A DNA stretch of 7,407 nucleotides from CAHJXF01 sp038240015 (GTDB lineage: Bacteria; Pseudomonadota; Gammaproteobacteria; Burkholderiales; Burkholderiaceae_D): assembly GCA_038240015.1 (NCBI GenBank), contig JBBSEF010000117.1:1-7407 (forward strand), written 5' to 3'. This document shows, piece after piece, positions 6,160 to 7,407 of the stretch; positions within the stretch are counted from its first letter, which is position 1; the number at the start of each line of letters is the position of its first letter. Both the position numbers and the translations under genes were made by a program. The notes beneath the pieces were generated by a model. The model searched no databases. It saw nothing but the letters and a program-made list of their open reading frames with translations, and was not told where the DNA came from.

Positions 6160-7407
6160 TCAACGCCCGCGCATGAAGAGTTTGTCGAGATCGCCGATCG
6201 CCCATTGCGTCCACGTCGGACGGCCGTGATTGCATTGATCGGCACGCTCGGTACTTTCCATCTGACGCAACAGCGCATTCATCTCGGCGATCGTGAGGCG
6301 GCGGTTGGCGCGCACCGCGCGATGGCACGCCATCGTGCCGAGCAAGTCGTTGCGATGCTCGGTCAACACGCGCGATGCGCCGAAGGCTTCCAGATCGCGC
6401 AGCACATTGCGCGTGAGCGTCTCGACGTCGCCTGCGTCGTCGTTGGACGCGAGCAGTGCGGGCAGGGCGCGAACCACGAGCGTGGTCGGCGACAGCACGG
6501 CGATGTCGAAGCCGAGCGACCTCAACACGTCGCCGCTTTCTTCGACCGTGCCGACCTCGCGCGAATCGGCGCGCAACGTCACCGGAATCAGCAGGCTCTG
6601 CACCGGCACTGCGCCCGCGTCGAGGCTGTTCTTCAGGCGTTCGTAGAGGATGCGTTCGTGCGCGGCATGCATGTCCACCAGCACCAGGCCGCGTGCGTTC
6701 TGCGCGAGGATGTAGATGCCATGTAGTTGCGCAAGCGCGAAGCCCAGCCCCGATTCGTCGAGCGGCGCGTCGTTCGGATCGTCGACGCGGGTTGCCGATT
6801 GCCGACGCTCGAATGCCGCGATCGCATCGACAGACGAGAACGCGCGATTGCCGTCCGTGAACAGGCGTCCATAAGCGGCGAGCGGTTGCGCGATGGTGTG
6901 AGATGCGGCGTGCGAAGCGCCGTACGATGCCGTGCTCGATGAAGCCGATGCCGCGTCGCGCGCTGGTTGAGCGTCGGACGGGCCGCGCTCGAACCCGGCC
7001 GCTGGTTGAAGCGAACCCGCCGGCTCCGCGCTGCGCGCGAGCGCATCGCCGACCCCATGAAACACGAATTGATGAATGCCGCGCGACTCGCGAAAACGCA
7101 CTTCGATCTTCGACGGGTGCACGTTGACATCGACCATTGCCGGGTCGAGATCGAGTGCGAGCACGTAGACCGGATGACGTTCCCCGTGCAACACGTCGCG
7201 ATAGGCCGAGCGAACCGCGTGGTTGAGCAGCTTGTCGCGCACGTATCTGCCATTGACGTAGAAGTATTGCGCGGTCGCCGAGGCGCGGCTCGCGCTCGGC
7301 AGTCCGACGAAGCCGGTGAAGGCGAGCGCCGCGCCATCGATGCCGCTATCGACGCCGGCGCCCGCGCCGCTATGCCACGCGAGCGGCCGATGCGCGGATG
7401 CGAACTC
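6160..7407 (-). CDS. mutL: DNA mismatch repair protein MutL, C-terminal part (5' end beyond the right edge)
   Basis: The last 415 residues of MutL, which links MutS mismatch recognition to strand excision. The fragment begins within the second half of the N-terminal region. FYVNGRYVRDK (49-59) and VDVNVHPSKIEVRF (92-105, with the conserved ATP-contacting Lys100) close the ATPase module, whose GHKL motifs are outside the window. A low-complexity linker rich in Ser/Ala/His follows (about 120-170). The C-terminal dimerisation domain begins near GLGFALAQLHGIYIL. It contains DMHAAHERILYE (245-256), matching the metal-binding endonuclease signature DxHAxxExxxxE. It also has MACHRAVRANRR (Cys361) and QCNHGRPTW (Cys392, His394), the other metal-site elements. 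This suggests a nicking MutL of the kind found in bacteria without MutH. The frame stays open to the window edge, with codon phase continuous to base 7407. miaA follows on the same strand. Confidence 0.96.
   Translation of the reverse strand, partial: EFASAHRPLAWHSGAGAGVDSGIDGAALAFTGFVGLPSASRASATAQYFYVNGRYVRDKLLNHAVRSAYRDVLHGERHPVYVLALDLDPAMVDVNVHPSKIEVRFRESRGIHQFVFHGVGDALARSAEPAGSLQPAAGFERGPSDAQPARDAASASSSTASYGASHAASHTIAQPLAAYGRLFTDGNRAFSSVDAIAAFERRQSATRVDDPNDAPLDESGLGFALAQLHGIYILAQNARGLVLVDMHAAHERILYERLKNSLDAGAVPVQSLLIPVTLRADSREVGTVEESGDVLRSLGFDIAVLSPTTLVVRALPALLASNDDAGDVETLTRNVLRDLEAFGASRVLTEHRNDLLGTMACHRAVRANRRLTIAEMNALLRQMESTERADQCNHGRPTWTQWAIGDLDKLFMRGR

Noticed and set aside
5234..6229. 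331-codon open frame on the plus strand
   Set aside because: It lies opposite miaA, which has all family motifs, and its translation is a low-information shadow.

Overview
This 7.4 kb window is GC-rich and densely coded, and looks like a betaproteobacterial chromosome, probably Burkholderiales. The best support is the C-terminal part of MutL and the whole of MiaA, whose motifs and order (mutL then miaA) resemble Burkholderia-type proteins from memory. MutL keeps the nicking-endonuclease motifs expected in bacteria without MutH. The taxonomy is inferred from motif recall and was not searched.

Left part (1-3290, plus strand): a tight run of four genes. It starts with the 3' end of a MerA/lipoamide-dehydrogenase-like flavoprotein. 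Next come two small glycosyltransferase-fold proteins of the TIGR04283 and TIGR04282 types, named in databases as rSAM/selenodomain-associated transferases 2 and 1, or arsenosugar-biosynthesis glycosyltransferases. The last is a stand-alone flavoprotein of the kind otherwise found fused to the N-terminus of selenide,water dikinase (TIGR03169-like). Two junctions are ATGA stop/start overlaps and the third gap is 4 nt, so the genes are almost certainly co-transcribed and translationally coupled. No radical SAM gene (arsS), no arsM and no SelD domain is present in the window. The run probably makes a sugar-containing product linked to arsenic, selenium or redox metabolism, but the product is unknown.

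Middle part (3291-5100): an AT-richer 193 bp leader with a degenerate REP-like hairpin and a strong Shine-Dalgarno precedes a complete dye-decolorizing (DyP-type) haem peroxidase of 513 residues without a signal peptide. A long imperfect inverted repeat follows its stop codon and separates it from the convergent miaA.

Right part (5117-7407, minus strand): miaA (tRNA A37 dimethylallyltransferase) lies downstream of mutL, which runs off the right edge and lacks its N-terminal ATPase. The 86 bp mutL-miaA spacer carries a short imperfect tandem repeat. Neither hfq nor any other familiar miaA partner follows miaA. The window has no tRNA, rRNA, CRISPR, insertion sequence or gene-free stretch over 300 bp that I can see.
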